A stretch of DNA of 64,000 nucleotides from Bacillus zhangzhouensis (GCF_000715205.1 NZ_JOTP01000002.1:124001-188000); one strand, 5' to 3'. Shown: positions 39,036-50,792, counted from the first letter of the stretch. Notes: generated by a model not told the origin, from the letters alone. Numbers and translations are program-made.

Positions 39036-39066
39036 CGTATCGTATCTGCATTGCAGAAGCGATGTG

Positions 39067-39270
39067 TTATTCTTGATCTTCTTTTTCAAATGTCAAAAGA
39101 CCAGCGTCGATTTCTTCAAGTGCTTTTCCTACAAATTTGTAAGACTTTGTGTTTTCGATTTGCTGATCTTGATGGATCTGCATTTCACGTGCACGGCGTG
39201 CAGACACTGTCACAAGTGTATATTTTGAATCAAGTTTGTTCATCAATGAGTCAATTGAAGGATCTAACAT
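39067..39270 (-). CDS. rpoZ: RNA polymerase omega subunit
   Basis: A 67-residue omega subunit beginning [30 protein letters not shown], the conserved segment that embraces the beta-prime C-terminus. It starts 3 nt after gmk, the typical gmk-rpoZ arrangement. Confidence 0.97.
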
Positions 39271-39273
39271 CGT

Positions 39274-39897
<624 letters not shown>

Positions 39898-40167
39898 TTA
39901 CCCCTGCCCTTCATCTATGATTTCTTCTTTTACAGAAAGTCTTTGCGCGACAGTCTCAGGCTGAACGGCAGATAAGATGACATGGTCACTGTCCATAATG
40001 ACAACAGCACGGGTTCTTCTTCCGTATGTAGCATCTATGAGCATGCCTCGATCTCTTGCGTCTTGTATCATTCGTTTAATCGGTGCTGATTCCGGACTGA
40101 CGATCGAAATCATCCGATTCGCTGAAATGATGTTTCCAAATCCGATATTGATCAACTTTATGGTCAT
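39898..40167 (-). CDS. remA: Biofilm matrix gene regulator RemA
   Basis: An 89-residue DNA-binding protein that activates the eps and tapA-sipW-tasA matrix operons in B. subtilis and acts as a histone-like ring in its structural relatives. The sequence [20 protein letters not shown] then [20 protein letters not shown] is nearly the same as in B. subtilis (YlzA). It lies between yloC and gmk. An AGGGGGACG site lies 9 nt upstream. Confidence 0.96.
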   Translation of the reverse strand: MTIKLINIGFGNIISANRMISIVSPESAPIKRMIQDARDRGMLIDATYGRRTRAVVIMDSDHVILSAVQPETVAQRLSVKEEIIDEGQG

Positions 40168-40193
40168 CTTCTTTCGTCCCCCTGTAATATAAA

Positions 40194-40219
40194 CGTCTCT
40201 AGTCTCGCCGAAAGAGACG
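40194..40219 (-). terminator. Hairpin in the yloC-remA gap
   Basis: On the minus strand CGTCTCT and AGAGACG form a 7-bp stem with a 12-nt loop and a TTTATATT tail, 25 nt after yloC and directly before the remA leader. The tail is weak; a partial terminator or leader structure of remA are both possible. Confidence 0.45.
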
Positions 40220-40243
40220 CACTGTAAACAGCATACACAATGA

Positions 40244-41119
40244 CTATTCTATATTTTGCACTTGTTCTTTTATTTTTTCAATAGCACTTTTCATTTCGAC
40301 CACCAGCTTTGTTAAATGGTGATGGTTCGCTTTTGATCCAATGGTGTTCACTTCACGGTTGAGCTCCTGTACAAGAAAGTCAAGTTTTCGGCCGGCAGCC
40401 CCGCCTTGCGTCAAGATTTGCTGAAATTGCTGAAAATGACTTTTTAATCTTGTGATCTCTTCTGTAATGTCAGAGCGATCAGCAAAGATGGCAGCCTCTG
40501 TCGTCAATCTACTTTCGTCAAGCGCCTCTCCGATCCATTCTTGCAATCTTTGATTCAATCGTTCTTTGTACTGACTCACAACCTCTGGTGCAAAGACTTT
40601 TATTTCTTCTGTATAGGCCTCTAGTTCAGAGAGCCTCAGTTCACAGTCTTTTTGTAGTGATGTCCCTTCTTGCTCTCTCATGAAGCAAAGCTCCTTGACA
40701 GCAGCCTCACAAGCGTCTACCAGCAAATGCTCTAGCTGCTCATTTCGGCTGACCGACTCTTCTACCTGAACCGCATGCTCCAGCCCAAGTAAGTCATGTG
40801 CATGCTGAATGCCTGAAATGTGATAACGTTCCTCGAGGTCTTTTGAGGCTTTCATGTATTCATCAAGCAGCGGCCAGTCGATCTGTAAAGACCGGCTTGC
40901 TAATTTGCCACCTTCAATCGTGACAAACAGCTCTATTCTACCGCGCTGCACGTGACGAAGAATGATTTTTTTTAATGTATCTTCAAAATATAAAAGCGGC
41001 CTCGGCAAACGGGCATGAACCTCTTTAAAACGGTGATTGACTGATTTTAGCTCAATTGACACTGTCAGTTCTCCATCCGTTTTACTCGCTTGGCCGAATC
41101 CCGTCATACTGCGTATCAT
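40244..41119 (-). CDS. yloC: YicC/YloC family endoribonuclease
   Basis: A 291-residue protein of the YicC/YloC family, which has endoribonuclease activity and takes part in mRNA turnover. The N-terminal YicC domain opens [30 protein letters not shown] and the C-terminal DUF1732 part has [32 protein letters not shown] with the conserved Glu/Asn/His residues. It heads the yloC-remA-gmk-rpoZ group. Confidence 0.92.
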   Translation of the reverse strand: MIRSMTGFGQASKTDGELTVSIELKSVNHRFKEVHARLPRPLLYFEDTLKKIILRHVQRGRIELFVTIEGGKLASRSLQIDWPLLDEYMKASKDLEERYHISGIQHAHDLLGLEHAVQVEESVSRNEQLEHLLVDACEAAVKELCFMREQEGTSLQKDCELRLSELEAYTEEIKVFAPEVVSQYKERLNQRLQEWIGEALDESRLTTEAAIFADRSDITEEITRLKSHFQQFQQILTQGGAAGRKLDFLVQELNREVNTIGSKANHHHLTKLVVEMKSAIEKIKEQVQNIE

Positions 41120-41154
41120 GTCAAAACACCCAATTCTTTCATATTAATAAAATG

Positions 41155-41182
41155 AAAAAGGTAATAGCAGACACTATTACCT
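41155..41182 (-). terminator. Intrinsic terminator after yloB
   Basis: On the minus strand AGGTAATAG and CTATTACCT form a 9-bp stem with a 6-nt loop followed by TTTTTC. It lies 20 nt past the yloB stop, immediately downstream of a TGGTATAAT element that likely starts yloC transcription. Confidence 0.8.
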
Positions 41183-41186
41183 CAAA

Positions 41187-41195
41187 ATTATACCA
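41187..41195 (-). promoter_or_regulatory. Candidate extended -10 promoter of yloC
   Basis: Minus-strand TGGTATAAT is a perfect extended -10 (TGn plus TATAAT). No good -35 is present at normal spacing; TTGACA at 41215-41220 is 22 nt away. Start of transcription would fall inside the yloB terminator stem, so the terminator would be lost from transcripts begun here. Confidence 0.5.
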
Positions 41196-41202
41196 TAACG
41201 AA

Positions 41203-43878
41203 TTATTTTTTTCTTGTCAAAAGTGATCCTGCCAGTAAAAAAGTTGGCAGTGCGGACATACCGATGATCAGTAGCCAATCAATTGGTGCAATTGCCACTG
41301 TTTTGAAAATCGGCTGAAGCGGCGGATAATAAATGACCACAAACATCAGAAGAAGTGATGATAAAACAGCACCGATTAAATAGAAATTCCCAAATGGATT
41401 ACGTTCAAAAATAGACCGTTCACTGCGGCAGTCAAATACATGAATGAGCTGCGCCAAAACAAGCGTACTAAATGCGACAGTCTGTGCATATTGCAGTTCG
41501 TTTGGATCGCGGTGATACACAAACATAAATGCTAACAGAGTGGCAAGCCCAATGAGGAATCCCCTTGATATGACCTTCCAGCCAAGCCCCCTAGCAAATA
41601 TGCCCTCTTTCATGTTCCGCGGCTTCCTCTTCATGACATCGCCTTCTGGCTTATCCATCCCAAGTGCCATAGCTGGGAGTCCATCTGTCACAAGGTTTAC
41701 CCATAAAATTTGAATAGGAACGAGTGGGAGCGGAAGCGCAAGGAGCATCGCAAACAGCATGACCAAAATTTCTCCAACATTTGATGCGAGCAAATAGCGG
41801 ACAAATTTGCGAATGTTTTCGTAAATATTCCGGCCCTCTTTAATAGCGGATTTAATGGTCGCAAAGTTGTCATCAAGTAAAATAAGGGAGGATGCTTCTT
41901 TTGCTACGTCTGTTCCTGTGATGCCCATGGCTATTCCGATATCTGCTTGTTTAATTGCGGGCGCATCATTGACCCCATCACCTGTCATCGCCACAATATG
42001 GCCATTTTTTTGATAGGCCTTCACAATTCTCAGCTTATGTTCCGGGGATACCCGGGCAAAGACGTATACATTTTCAACCATTTGCTCAAGCTCTTTGTCA
42101 CTCAGCTGGTCCAACGCTTTCCCGTCAAGTACCTTTCCTTGCTTCGGTAAAAGACTCAAGTCTTTTGCGATGGCTTTGGCTGTTTCCACGTGATCCCCTG
42201 TAATCATCACAGTTTTAATGCCAGCATCCCTGCACTCTTTAATCGCTCGCCTGACTTCAGGACGAGGTGGATCAATCATGCCCTCTAATCCGATAAATGT
42301 AAGATCGGTTTCGGCCTGCTGAACAGATGTGATTTTTTCTGTCAAACCGACTTTTTTATACGCAATCGCAATGGTTCTAAGCGCTTGTCTTGCTAGGCCT
42401 TGAATCGCAGCTTCTGTTTCCTGTCGATGAGTTGTTGAAAATGAGGCTGTGCGTCCGCCGTGCATGATATGACTTGAACGGTCCATCAGTACATCTGGCG
42501 CACCTTTTGCAATGACATACCGCTCTCTTTGATTCGTTTCGACAACGACTGACATCATTTTTCTTTCTGAGTCAAAAGGAAACTCCTCTACGACGTGAAA
42601 CCCAGTTTCTATGAATTGCTCTGTAAAGCCTGCTTTACGTGCTGCGGTTAAAAGTGCTCCCTCTGTCGGATCTCCATCAAGCCTCATCTCCCCATCTTTT
42701 TCAACAATGGTCGATGTATTACAAAGCGCACCATATAATAAAACCTTTTGCAGGCTTGGATGTTTGTCAACATGGACAAGTTCTCCATTTAAGGTGAAAT
42801 CACCAGACGGCTCATAGCCCGTACCAGAAATATTCCACGTTTTCCCCTCTGCCCACACATGTGTTACCGTCATTTTATTTTGCGTCATTGTCCCTGTTTT
42901 ATCTGAGCAAATGATCGACGCGCAGCCGAGCGTTTCCACCGCTGGGAGCTTTCTGACAATTGATTTTTGTTTGATCATCCGCTGCACACCTAAGGAAAGT
43001 GCGACCGTTACAATCGCCGGCAGTCCTTCTGGAATCGCAGCAACAGCAAGAGATACACCCGCTAGGAACATATGATACAAATCATGTCCTTGTACCACGC
43101 CAAGAACAACAACGAGTACAGTTAAGAATAAAGCAGCAACAATCAGGATTTTCCCCAGCTGTTCGAGACGTCTTTGCAGCGGTGTTTCCATATTACCTGC
43201 AGCATCCAGCATGCCGGCAATTTGTCCCATGGCTGTATTCATTCCTGTCCCGATGACAACCCCAACACCGCTTCCTCTAGTGACAAGCGTCCCCATAAAG
43301 GCCATGTTCGTCAAATCTCCTAGCGAGACATGGTCTCGTGAAAGTGGGCTTGCATGTTTGACCGCTGGGATGGACTCACCAGTGAGAGCTGACTCTTCGA
43401 TCTCTAAACTCTTTGTTTCTAGTAATCTAATATCCGCCCCAATCCGGTCTCCACTCGAAAACTTCACAATATCCCCTGGTACGAGGTGCTTAGACGGGAT
43501 CTTGACCCACTCATTGTTTCTCCTTGCATACACATGAGGAGTCGATAATTCCTTTAGCGCTTGAAGGGATTTTTCCGCCCGGCGTTCTTGATAAAAGCCG
43601 AGTACACCATTAATCAGAACAATCGCTACAATCGCCACAGCATCAATGTATTCTCCTAAAAAGGCAGAAATAATCGTTGCCGCAAGCAAAATTAAGACCA
43701 TAAAGTCTTTAAATTGCGCTAAAAAGATGATGAAAGCCGACGCCTTTTTCCCTTCCTGCAATTCATTTGGCCCGTGTTTTTCAAGCCGCTTTTGCACATC
43801 TTTTTCTGACAGTCCGTCACCTATCGATGTATTCATTGTTTTTAATAAATCGGTTTGGTTCAGTTCATGCCAATTCAT
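41203..43878 (-). CDS. yloB: P-type calcium-transporting ATPase YloB
   Basis: A P2A-type ATPase of 891 residues with SERCA-like layout: cytoplasmic N-terminus, TM1-2 (about 50-95), actuator domain with TGES, TM3-4 with the cation-binding PEGLPAIV, phosphorylation motif [12 protein letters not shown], nucleotide domain with KGAPDVLM, hinge [22 protein letters not shown], and six C-terminal helices with [13 protein letters not shown]. In B. subtilis YloB is a calcium pump linked to sporulation. It is bounded by a terminator downstream and by divergent rqcH upstream. The ribosome binding site is modest (GAGG close to the ATG). Confidence 0.95.
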   Translation of the reverse strand: MNWHELNQTDLLKTMNTSIGDGLSEKDVQKRLEKHGPNELQEGKKASAFIIFLAQFKDFMVLILLAATIISAFLGEYIDAVAIVAIVLINGVLGFYQERRAEKSLQALKELSTPHVYARRNNEWVKIPSKHLVPGDIVKFSSGDRIGADIRLLETKSLEIEESALTGESIPAVKHASPLSRDHVSLGDLTNMAFMGTLVTRGSGVGVVIGTGMNTAMGQIAGMLDAAGNMETPLQRRLEQLGKILIVAALFLTVLVVVLGVVQGHDLYHMFLAGVSLAVAAIPEGLPAIVTVALSLGVQRMIKQKSIVRKLPAVETLGCASIICSDKTGTMTQNKMTVTHVWAEGKTWNISGTGYEPSGDFTLNGELVHVDKHPSLQKVLLYGALCNTSTIVEKDGEMRLDGDPTEGALLTAARKAGFTEQFIETGFHVVEEFPFDSERKMMSVVVETNQRERYVIAKGAPDVLMDRSSHIMHGGRTASFSTTHRQETEAAIQGLARQALRTIAIAYKKVGLTEKITSVQQAETDLTFIGLEGMIDPPRPEVRRAIKECRDAGIKTVMITGDHVETAKAIAKDLSLLPKQGKVLDGKALDQLSDKELEQMVENVYVFARVSPEHKLRIVKAYQKNGHIVAMTGDGVNDAPAIKQADIGIAMGITGTDVAKEASSLILLDDNFATIKSAIKEGRNIYENIRKFVRYLLASNVGEILVMLFAMLLALPLPLVPIQILWVNLVTDGLPAMALGMDKPEGDVMKRKPRNMKEGIFARGLGWKVISRGFLIGLATLLAFMFVYHRDPNELQYAQTVAFSTLVLAQLIHVFDCRSERSIFERNPFGNFYLIGAVLSSLLLMFVVIYYPPLQPIFKTVAIAPIDWLLIIGMSALPTFLLAGSLLTRKK

Positions 43879-43938
43879 TTGACCTCGTCCACTCCTCTTT
43901 TGTTCTCTCTCATATGCAGTGTTCTATAAGCCAGTTTA

Positions 43939-43967
43939 TTCAGACTCGTCCTAAATCATGCTATAAT
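43939..43967 (+). promoter_or_regulatory. Sigma-A-type promoter of rqcH
   Basis: Plus-strand -35 TTCAGA (43939-43944) and perfect -10 TATAAT (43962-43967) with a 17-nt spacer; ATGC before the -10 also provides the TGn extension. The leader to rqcH is about 70 nt. Confidence 0.75.
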
Positions 43968-44043
43968 AATATGACTGCCTAAAGAACGAGAAAATGTAAG
44001 GTTCTTTCAGTAGATTTGTGTGAAAGAAGAGGGTGTATCCAAC

Positions 44044-45753
44044 ATGTCATTTGACGGCATTTTTACATACGGTATGACAAATGAATTGCAAGAAACATTA
44101 ACCGGCGGGAGAATTTCCAAAATACATCAGCCATATAAGCACGAGCTGATTTTTCATATCCGGTCAAACGGGAAGAATCATAAGCTCCTTTTATCGGCTC
44201 ATCCGAGCTATGCGAGAGTGCAGCTCACTGAGCATCATTATGACAATCCAAGCGAACCCCCAATGTTTTGTATGCTCCTCAGAAAGCATCTTGAGGGCGG
44301 ATTTATTGAACGTTTCGAACAGGTTGGATTTGATCGGGTCATTGTGCTCCATGTGCGAAGCCGAAATGAAATTGGCGATGAACAAACGCGGAAGCTCTAT
44401 ATCGAAATCATGGGACGGCACAGTAATTTGATTCTTGTAGAGGACGAAACGCAGCAGATCATCGATGGACTAAAACATCTTTCTCCATCTGTGAACAGCT
44501 ATCGAACGGTGCTGCCAGGTCATGAATATCTTTTGCCGCCTGCACAGCAAAAATTGAATCCATTTGAAGTGACGAAGGATGATATTTTAAAGCATTTGCG
44601 CTTTCAAGAAGGAAAAATCACGAATCAAATTGTCGATACATTCTCCGGGGTTTCCCCGCTGTTTGCAAAGGAAGCTGTTCACAGGGCCGGTCTTGCCAAC
44701 CAGGCAACGATCCCAAATACATTACTTGACATGTTCCAGCTCATTCGGACGCATTCTTTTACACCGCAGGTCACAAGAAAAGACGGCAAAGAGTATTTCT
44801 ATTTATTAGAACTCCAGCATGTAAATGGCGAAATGAAGACGTTCGATTCTCTCAGCCAGCTGCTTGACCGCTTTTATTTTGGAAAAGCTGAAAGGGATAG
44901 AGTAAAACAACAGGCGGCTGACCTTGAACGGTTTGTCGCGAATGAAAAGAAGAAAAATGAAAACAAGCTGAAAAAACTAAAAAGAACCCTTGAAGAATCT
45001 CAAGATGCGCATAAATATCAGCTCTATGGTGAATTGTTAACAGCCAATTTATATGCCATAAAAAAAGGGGATAAAGAAGCGACTGTCATCAATTATTACG
45101 ATGAAGAAGGCGGAGAAATGACGATCCCGCTAAAAACAAACAAAACCCCTTCTGAAAATGCGCAGGCGTATTTTACAAAATATCAAAAGGCGAAAAATGC
45201 AGTTGAGGCTGTGAATGAACAAATCAAGCGAACACATGAAGAAATTAATTATTTTGAAGAGCTGACCCAGCAACTGTCCTCGGCCTCGCCAAAAGATTTA
45301 GAGGAAATGAGAGAAGAGCTTGTTGAAGGGAAATATTTGCGCGCCAAACAAAAGCGTCACGCCAAAAAGAAAAAACCGGCGGCCATCCAGCTTGAATCGT
45401 ATGAATCTTCTCAAGGCATTCCCATTATAGTCGGGAAAAATAACAAACAAAACGAGTATTTGACCACAAAGGCTGCTGCTCGTGATGACATTTGGCTGCA
45501 CACAAAGGATATTCCTGGGTCACATGTCGTCATACGTCATCAAACACCAGATGAACAAACATTGCATGAAGCGGCTCAAATTGCTGCCTACTTCTCTAAA
45601 GCAAAAGAATCCAGCTCCGTGCCTGTCGATTATACGAAAATCCGTCATGTGAAAAAACCAAACGGAGCAAAGCCGGGCTTTGTTACGTATGATCAGCAGC
45701 AAACATTATTTGTGACGCCTGATGAAGATGTTGTCTTAAAGCTACGAAAATAA
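44044..45753 (+). CDS. rqcH: Ribosome quality control factor RqcH (NFACT family)
   Basis: Binds stalled 50S-peptidyl-tRNA complexes, recruits Ala-tRNA and adds C-terminal alanine tails that mark truncated proteins for ClpXP (formerly YloA). Domains in order are NFACT-N (1-180: [38 protein letters not shown]), HhH (about 180-270), a coiled coil (about 290-420) and NFACT-R (about 440-560: [35 protein letters not shown]). Length 569 from the ATG at 44044, 8 nt after GAGGGTG; an upstream in-frame GTG at 44020 is less likely. Older annotations call it a fibronectin-binding protein. Confidence 0.96.
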   Translation: MSFDGIFTYGMTNELQETLTGGRISKIHQPYKHELIFHIRSNGKNHKLLLSAHPSYARVQLTEHHYDNPSEPPMFCMLLRKHLEGGFIERFEQVGFDRVIVLHVRSRNEIGDEQTRKLYIEIMGRHSNLILVEDETQQIIDGLKHLSPSVNSYRTVLPGHEYLLPPAQQKLNPFEVTKDDILKHLRFQEGKITNQIVDTFSGVSPLFAKEAVHRAGLANQATIPNTLLDMFQLIRTHSFTPQVTRKDGKEYFYLLELQHVNGEMKTFDSLSQLLDRFYFGKAERDRVKQQAADLERFVANEKKKNENKLKKLKRTLEESQDAHKYQLYGELLTANLYAIKKGDKEATVINYYDEEGGEMTIPLKTNKTPSENAQAYFTKYQKAKNAVEAVNEQIKRTHEEINYFEELTQQLSSASPKDLEEMREELVEGKYLRAKQKRHAKKKKPAAIQLESYESSQGIPIIVGKNNKQNEYLTTKAAARDDIWLHTKDIPGSHVVIRHQTPDEQTLHEAAQIAAYFSKAKESSSVPVDYTKIRHVKKPNGAKPGFVTYDQQQTLFVTPDEDVVLKLRK

Positions 45754-45757
45754 AAAG

Positions 45758-45792
45758 AGCCGATAAAATCCTTACATGAGATTTTATCGGCT
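45758..45792. terminator. Bidirectional terminator between rqcH and sirC
   Basis: AGCCGATAAAATC and GATTTTATCGGCT form a perfect 13-bp stem around a 9-nt loop. A TTTTTC tail follows on the plus strand; an A run at 45752-45756 gives a T tract on the minus strand. The stem overlaps the last codons of sirC, so both convergent genes share it. Confidence 0.9.
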
Positions 45793-46287
45793 TTTTCTTT
45801 GTCGTTTTTTTCTTTCTATATAGAGGGCTTCAAGTGCGTCTACATCTTCTTTTTCAAGCAAGGTCTCGATTGCCGCAGCCAGCTGTTTTGTCCGGGCTGG
45901 GCTTGCGCCGCTCGTCGATACTGAAATCGTCACTTTCCCTGCTTTGACAACCTTTGGCATAATCACATTGCCTAGCTCTGATTGGCTCACACAGTTGACA
46001 AGCTGATGCGGCAGCGCTGTTTGCGCAATCCATTCGTTCACCGAAGGGTCGTTTGTTGCAGCAACAATGAAAAATGCATCCTCCAAATCTTCAGCGCTCA
46101 CCTTCTTTTCCTTCCAATTCAGCTCATATGTATCAATCAGATGGGCCATTTCATCACTAATGTCAGGACTCACGACGGTTATGCGGCAAGGCTCCATGCA
46201 TAGCGCACTCGCCCTTCTTGCCGCTACCAGTCCGCCGCCGGCGATGAGCACTTGTTTATTCGTTAGATCAAGATGGACTGGAAGCAT
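45784..46287 (-). CDS. sirC: Precorrin-2 dehydrogenase (siroheme synthesis)
   Basis: NAD-dependent oxidation of precorrin-2 to sirohydrochlorin. The 167-residue protein has the Rossmann motif VLIAGGGLVAARRASAL, FIVAATNDPSVNEWI and SVSTSGASPARTKQLAAAIE (the substrate loop). The ATG at 46287, behind AAGGAG, gives the family N-terminus MLPVHLDL and overlaps sirB by 20 nt. Last gene of the sulfate assimilation operon, called ylnF in B. subtilis. Confidence 0.92.
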   Translation of the reverse strand: MLPVHLDLTNKQVLIAGGGLVAARRASALCMEPCRITVVSPDISDEMAHLIDTYELNWKEKKVSAEDLEDAFFIVAATNDPSVNEWIAQTALPHQLVNCVSQSELGNVIMPKVVKAGKVTISVSTSGASPARTKQLAAAIETLLEKEDVDALEALYIERKKRQRKSR

Positions 46288-47053
46288 GGCTTTCTCCTTG
46301 AAAACGGAACGCATCCTCTTTGTTTAAAATGGTTTCTTGCACGCGTTCAATATAAGCGGCTTTCACATGCGGATGAAAGCCAATATACCGGCATACTCGT
46401 ACATCCTGAAGTCGCTCTCTCGCCTGAACGGCCTCGCTTTCAATCTCTTTCATTAAAATGCCCGTAAACAATAGGTAAGGAACGATATACACAGGCGTAT
46501 CGTCATCTGCTGTTATCTGCGCAAGAACATCTCGGTAATTTGGCTCACATGCCGTAATAAAACATGGAAGAACCTCTGCATGAGGGAGCAGGCTTCGAAC
46601 ATCGCCCGCAATGCCAAACACATCTCGCTTCACATCTGGATCAGAGCTTCCGCGGCCAATCAAAAGAATCCGTGCTCTCTCGCCTTGATATCCAGCTTCT
46701 TCAATCCTTGCGACAACAGCTTTCGTAACTTCTTGATTCACCCCGATTGGTTTTCCGTATGTCACTTTCACTTGCGGGTAACGTTCTTGTACTTTTTCAA
46801 TCTCGACTGGGATATCTGATTTTGCATGCATGGCAGTTAAAAGGAGGAGCGGGACGATCGCAATGTGTGTTGCTCCTTTTTTCACACAAGTCTCAAATCC
46901 TTCTTCTATAGAAGGGTCCGTCAACTCTAAAAAACAAATTTCTTGTATATCCGCTTCTACTAACGGCATACAGCTTTTCATAAAAGAAATGGCTTTATCT
47001 TGTGCTTCTTTTACCCTGCTTCCATGCCCAACATAAAGTACAGCTTGTTTCAT
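46268..47053 (-). CDS. sirB: Sirohydrochlorin ferrochelatase SirB
   Basis: Inserts iron into sirohydrochlorin to make siroheme for sulfite and nitrite reductases. The 261 residues form two CbiX-type halves, with the catalytic His in AVLYVGHGSRV (about residue 10) and a second half with RILLIGRGSSDPDV. The ATG at 47053 follows GGGAGGAG; the reading from 47071 is rejected. Called ylnE in B. subtilis. Confidence 0.93.
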   Translation of the reverse strand: MKQAVLYVGHGSRVKEAQDKAISFMKSCMPLVEADIQEICFLELTDPSIEEGFETCVKKGATHIAIVPLLLLTAMHAKSDIPVEIEKVQERYPQVKVTYGKPIGVNQEVTKAVVARIEEAGYQGERARILLIGRGSSDPDVKRDVFGIAGDVRSLLPHAEVLPCFITACEPNYRDVLAQITADDDTPVYIVPYLLFTGILMKEIESEAVQARERLQDVRVCRYIGFHPHVKAAYIERVQETILNKEDAFRFQGESHASSPS

Positions 47054-47088
47054 TTGGCTCCTCCCTCTCACCCTGTTTTGATCAGACG

Positions 47089-47117
47089 AAAAGACACGAT
47101 GTATGTACGTGTCTTTT
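47089..47117 (-). other. Intra-operon hairpin between sumT and sirB
   Basis: On the minus strand AAAAGACACG and CGTGTCTTTT form a perfect 10-bp stem with a 9-nt loop and a short T run within the stem end. It sits in the 75-nt sumT-sirB gap, the largest gap in the siroheme part, and may act as a partial terminator or a stabiliser of an upstream processed mRNA. Confidence 0.6.
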
Positions 47118-47128
47118 CTCTTTCGTTC

Positions 47129-47884
47129 TCATTTCTCGATTAATGCGGGTTCAAACCAGTTCAGCTTTTGATGAAAATGAACCACATCCCCTACAACAAT
47201 TAAACTTGGATGCTCGATTCCTTCTTTTTCAACGGTTTCAGACAGCGTCGCCACAGTGCAGCAAGTCGTCTTTTGCCTCGTAGTGGTTCCCCAGTGAATA
47301 AACGCAGCTGGTGTTTCAGGGTTCCGCCCATTTTTCAAAAGAAGCCGCTGCACTCTTTCCACGTTTTTGACGCCCATGTATATGACAAGAGTATCAATTC
47401 CCGTTGCCAGCGCCTCCCACTTTTCTTCAAAATGTTCATCCTTTTGATAATGTCCTGTGACAAAAGCGACATTTGAGCTGAATTCACGGTGCGTCACCGG
47501 AATGCCCGCATAAGTAGCCGCTGCAATACCAGAGGTAATCCCAGGGACGACCTCATACGGAATCCCGTGCTCAGCTAAGCATTCAATTTCTTCACCGCCG
47601 CGGCCAAATACAAAGGGATCGCCGCCTTTCAGACGAACGACAACGTTCCCTTTCTTTGCATGAGTCACAAGCGCTTCATTGATGGCTTCCTGTCTCATCG
47701 TATGATGATTTGGCAGCTTGCCGCAATAGATCAATTCCGCCTCCGGTTTGGCGTGGGCGAGAATCTCTTGATTGACGAGACGATCATATAAAATGACATC
47801 TGCCTGCTGTATTGCCTTATGGGCCTTCAATGTAATTAAGTCTGGATCACCCGGTCCGGCACCAACAATGTATACTTTCCCCAT
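47129..47884 (-). CDS. sumT: Uroporphyrinogen-III C-methyltransferase
   Basis: SAM-dependent double methylation of uroporphyrinogen III to precorrin-2, first step of siroheme synthesis. Family motifs are [57 protein letters not shown] and TLVIYMGV. The ATG at 47884, 8 nt after GGGGGAG, gives 251 residues; the upstream start at 47905 is rejected. Called ylnD in B. subtilis. Confidence 0.95.
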   Translation of the reverse strand: MGKVYIVGAGPGDPDLITLKAHKAIQQADVILYDRLVNQEILAHAKPEAELIYCGKLPNHHTMRQEAINEALVTHAKKGNVVVRLKGGDPFVFGRGGEEIECLAEHGIPYEVVPGITSGIAAATYAGIPVTHREFSSNVAFVTGHYQKDEHFEEKWEALATGIDTLVIYMGVKNVERVQRLLLKNGRNPETPAAFIHWGTTTRQKTTCCTVATLSETVEKEGIEHPSLIVVGDVVHFHQKLNWFEPALIEK

Positions 47885-47912
47885 CGTGCTTTCTCCCCCT
47901 GCCATCAGCCGA

Positions 47913-48506
47913 TTATTTCGCTCTTCCCTTTACATAATCAACGAGGCGCTGTTTGGACTCCTCGCGAGACAATTCACCTGTATCTAGGACAAGCTCAGGC
48001 GCAGCTGGCTCTTCATACGGTGAATCAATTCCAGTGAAAAATGGAATTTCGCCGTTTCTGGCTTTTTTATATAATCCTTTTGGATCACGTTCTTCACACA
48101 CGTTCAGATCACATTTCACAAACACTTCGTGAAATTCCCCATCTTCGACTAACTGTCTGACAATTTGGCGATCCTCTTGAAACGGAGAAATAAAAGCTGT
48201 GATGACAATGGTCCCTTGCTCAACAAATAATTTCGCCACTTCTCCGATGCGCCGGATATTTTCTTTTCTGTCGTCATCTGAAAACCCTAAATCTTTATTG
48301 AGTCCATGTCGTACGTTGTCTCCATCAAGGACTGTGACTTGGTAGCCTTGTTCAAACAGCTCTCTAGCCGCTGCATTTGCGATCGTTGATTTACCTGATC
48401 CACTAAGACCTGTGAGCCAGATGATGCCGCTTGTATGATTGTTTTTCTGTTGATATTCTTTTTTTGTAATAGATGAATCATGCCACACGATATGTTCGTT
48501 GCTCAT
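47913..48506 (-). CDS. cysC: Adenylylsulfate (APS) kinase
   Basis: Phosphorylates APS to PAPS, the second step of sulfate activation. The 197 residues have P-loop [33 protein letters not shown] and [12 protein letters not shown] (the APS-binding region), and [22 protein letters not shown]. It follows sat by 14 nt. Confidence 0.96.
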   Translation of the reverse strand: MSNEHIVWHDSSITKKEYQQKNNHTSGIIWLTGLSGSGKSTIANAAARELFEQGYQVTVLDGDNVRHGLNKDLGFSDDDRKENIRRIGEVAKLFVEQGTIVITAFISPFQEDRQIVRQLVEDGEFHEVFVKCDLNVCEERDPKGLYKKARNGEIPFFTGIDSPYEEPAAPELVLDTGELSREESKQRLVDYVKGRAK

Positions 48507-48520
48507 GTCATACCCTCCCT

Positions 48521-49657
48521 TTAAGATACCGTCGTTTTTAATCCTTCGATTAATGTTTCAATGACTTCTTTTCGGCTGAACGTACTTGGTGGTAATTCAC
48601 CGTTTCTCAGCATCGTTCGAACCTTTGTACCTGAAAGAATGACATGCTCACTTTTATCGTGCGGACATGTTTTTGGTGTTGCCATCGCTTCACATGTATT
48701 GCAGTAGAAGCTGTGTTCAAATTTTAACGGAGTGATGCCAATTTCTTCACTTGTAAATTGATCAAATAACTCCTGCGCCTCGTATGTGCCGTAATAATCA
48801 CCAACACCTGCATGATCTCTTCCGACAATAAAATGTGTGCAGCCATAATTTTTGCGAACAAGCGCATGAAATATCGCTTCCTTTGGTCCAGCATAACGCA
48901 TTGCAGCAGGAAAAACACCTAAAAAGACGCGATCTTTTGGATAATAACCGTTCAATAATACTTGGTAGCTTTTCATTCTCACATCTGCTGGAATATCATC
49001 AGATTTTGTTTCACCAACAAGTGGATTTAAAAATAAACCATCAACTGTTTCCAGTGCTGTCTTTTGAATATATTCATGGGCACGGTGAACGGGGTTTCTC
49101 GTTTGGAAACCAACAATTGTTTTCCATCCATTTTCTTTAAAATGTTTTCTTGTTTCTTCTGGCTCATACGTAAATTGAGGGAACGGTTTTTCGCTTCGTT
49201 TCGTCAGTGTAATTTTACCACCAATATACGTGTCACCGCGTTCAAATAATTTTTTCACGCCTGGATGATCGCGGTCATCTGTTTTATACACATTCACAGC
49301 TTCTTTTTCCTTATCTGGTGTGTATTGATCCTCTACTTCAATAATCCCGTATACTGTTCCATTGTACGATAGACGCACTATATCACCTTGATTGATCTCA
49401 GCTGCCTTTTCCTTTGTGACTGGCAGCGTAATAGGAAGAGACCAAACGACACCACTTGCTAGTCGCATACTGCTCACAACTGCTTCATAATCAGCTTTTG
49501 TTAAAAACCCTTCAATTGGACTATATCCACCAATTGCGATGAGTTCAAGGTCTGCAAAGGAGATCGCATCTAGTTCGATTTCCTTCGCAGCCGTGCTAAG
49601 ATCATATTCTTCATTTACTCGATTAATTAATACGCCACCATGTGGTGTTAAACTCAT
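48521..49657 (-). CDS. sat: Sulfate adenylyltransferase (ATP sulfurylase)
   Basis: Forms APS from sulfate and ATP. Homo-oligomeric type: the N-terminal PUA-like domain is followed by the catalytic domain with [15 protein letters not shown] (QxRNP and HxxH motifs), [31 protein letters not shown] and the C-terminal ISGTKVR-like [10 protein letters not shown]. Length 378, near the 382 of B. subtilis. A zinc-type [13 protein letters not shown] segment (about 330) is present as in other bacterial forms. It lies between cysP and cysC. Confidence 0.97.
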   Translation of the reverse strand: MSLTPHGGVLINRVNEEYDLSTAAKEIELDAISFADLELIAIGGYSPIEGFLTKADYEAVVSSMRLASGVVWSLPITLPVTKEKAAEINQGDIVRLSYNGTVYGIIEVEDQYTPDKEKEAVNVYKTDDRDHPGVKKLFERGDTYIGGKITLTKRSEKPFPQFTYEPEETRKHFKENGWKTIVGFQTRNPVHRAHEYIQKTALETVDGLFLNPLVGETKSDDIPADVRMKSYQVLLNGYYPKDRVFLGVFPAAMRYAGPKEAIFHALVRKNYGCTHFIVGRDHAGVGDYYGTYEAQELFDQFTSEEIGITPLKFEHSFYCNTCEAMATPKTCPHDKSEHVILSGTKVRTMLRNGELPPSTFSRKEVIETLIEGLKTTVS

Positions 49658-49714
49658 TTGTTCATCTTCCTCTCAATGTTCATATTTATTAGATGTTAAT
49701 AGTCGGATTTATGG

Positions 49715-50779
49715 TTAAATCCCGCCGCCCTGCTCATGAATAGAGCTGCTTTCATTTTTGACTGCCTTCATCAGACTCAGCGCACCAAGTGAGGCAAGCA
49801 GTACACTCATCATGATAAAGATAGAGTAATAGTCGCTTTTTAAGAAAAGGCTCACCAGCAGATACGATAGACTGAGTGATAAAAAGGGTGACACAACCCA
49901 AACCTTCAGCATCTTTTTCACGATATGTTTATGAAAAATGTTAGGTCCACCCTTTGCCATCCCAAGTCCAATAATGGACGAGGAAGTGATCTGAGTAAGT
50001 GGAACTGGCAGCCCAAAAATAGAGCTGACGATGACGAGTCCAGCACCGGTACTCGATAACAAAATCCCTTCACCCGTTTGATAGCGGGTGATTTTCTTTC
50101 CGTTTGTTTCTAGCACCCTTCTGCCAAGCAAAAGGGCACCAATTGCGACGAAGATTCCGCCGTAAAGCGTTCCTTGCCCAACAGACAACACACCTGAGGC
50201 GACAAGCGGACCGACCGCATTGGCGACATTGTTCATGCCGGCTGAAAACGCCTCTAGAAATCCACTGATAATGAGCAAGACTGATAAAATCGCTGTGCCT
50301 TTTTTAGATAACCTGCGTTTAGGGAACATTCTGATGATTTTGACTACAACAAAGGTAAAAACAAAAGCGACAACTGGAATGATGATCCAAAAGGCCACAA
50401 TGACTAAAATAGATTTCACATATAACACTTTATATGCGACTGCAACACCGACCACAGCCCCTACTGTGACCTCACTTGTTGACAAAGGGATCGCCATCAG
50501 ATTTGCTATGAAGAGTGATAATGCGGCAGAACCAATGATGATACAAACAACCTCAAGTGTAATCACAGATTCTGGCATAATACCAGAGCTGATCGTTTTG
50601 ACGACCTCACCGCCGCCAATCACTGAACCTGCTAAAATCCCAACTGCACAAACGCTGAGTGCATAAATGGGCTTTTTAATTGCACCTGACCCATACGCAA
50701 TGCCCATAGAAGCAGCTGCTCCGCTTGCGCCTATGTTTAAAGCAAAGAATAAACTAAATAAAATTGCGGCGATTTCCAT
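49715..50779 (-). CDS. cysP: Sulfate permease CysP (PiT family)
   Basis: Integral membrane sulfate importer related to inorganic phosphate transporters. The 354 residues have about ten hydrophobic helices and the duplicated PiT signature, seen as LNIGASGAAASMGIAYGSGA near the N-terminus and FSAGMNNVANAVGPLVASG (about residue 180). Sulfate rather than phosphate specificity follows from its place between cysH and sat, as in B. subtilis. Confidence 0.94.
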   Translation of the reverse strand: MEIAAILFSLFFALNIGASGAAASMGIAYGSGAIKKPIYALSVCAVGILAGSVIGGGEVVKTISSGIMPESVITLEVVCIIIGSAALSLFIANLMAIPLSTSEVTVGAVVGVAVAYKVLYVKSILVIVAFWIIIPVVAFVFTFVVVKIIRMFPKRRLSKKGTAILSVLLIISGFLEAFSAGMNNVANAVGPLVASGVLSVGQGTLYGGIFVAIGALLLGRRVLETNGKKITRYQTGEGILLSSTGAGLVIVSSIFGLPVPLTQITSSSIIGLGMAKGGPNIFHKHIVKKMLKVWVVSPFLSLSLSYLLVSLFLKSDYYSIFIMMSVLLASLGALSLMKAVKNESSSIHEQGGGI

Positions 50780-50792
50780 ACATTATGCTCCC

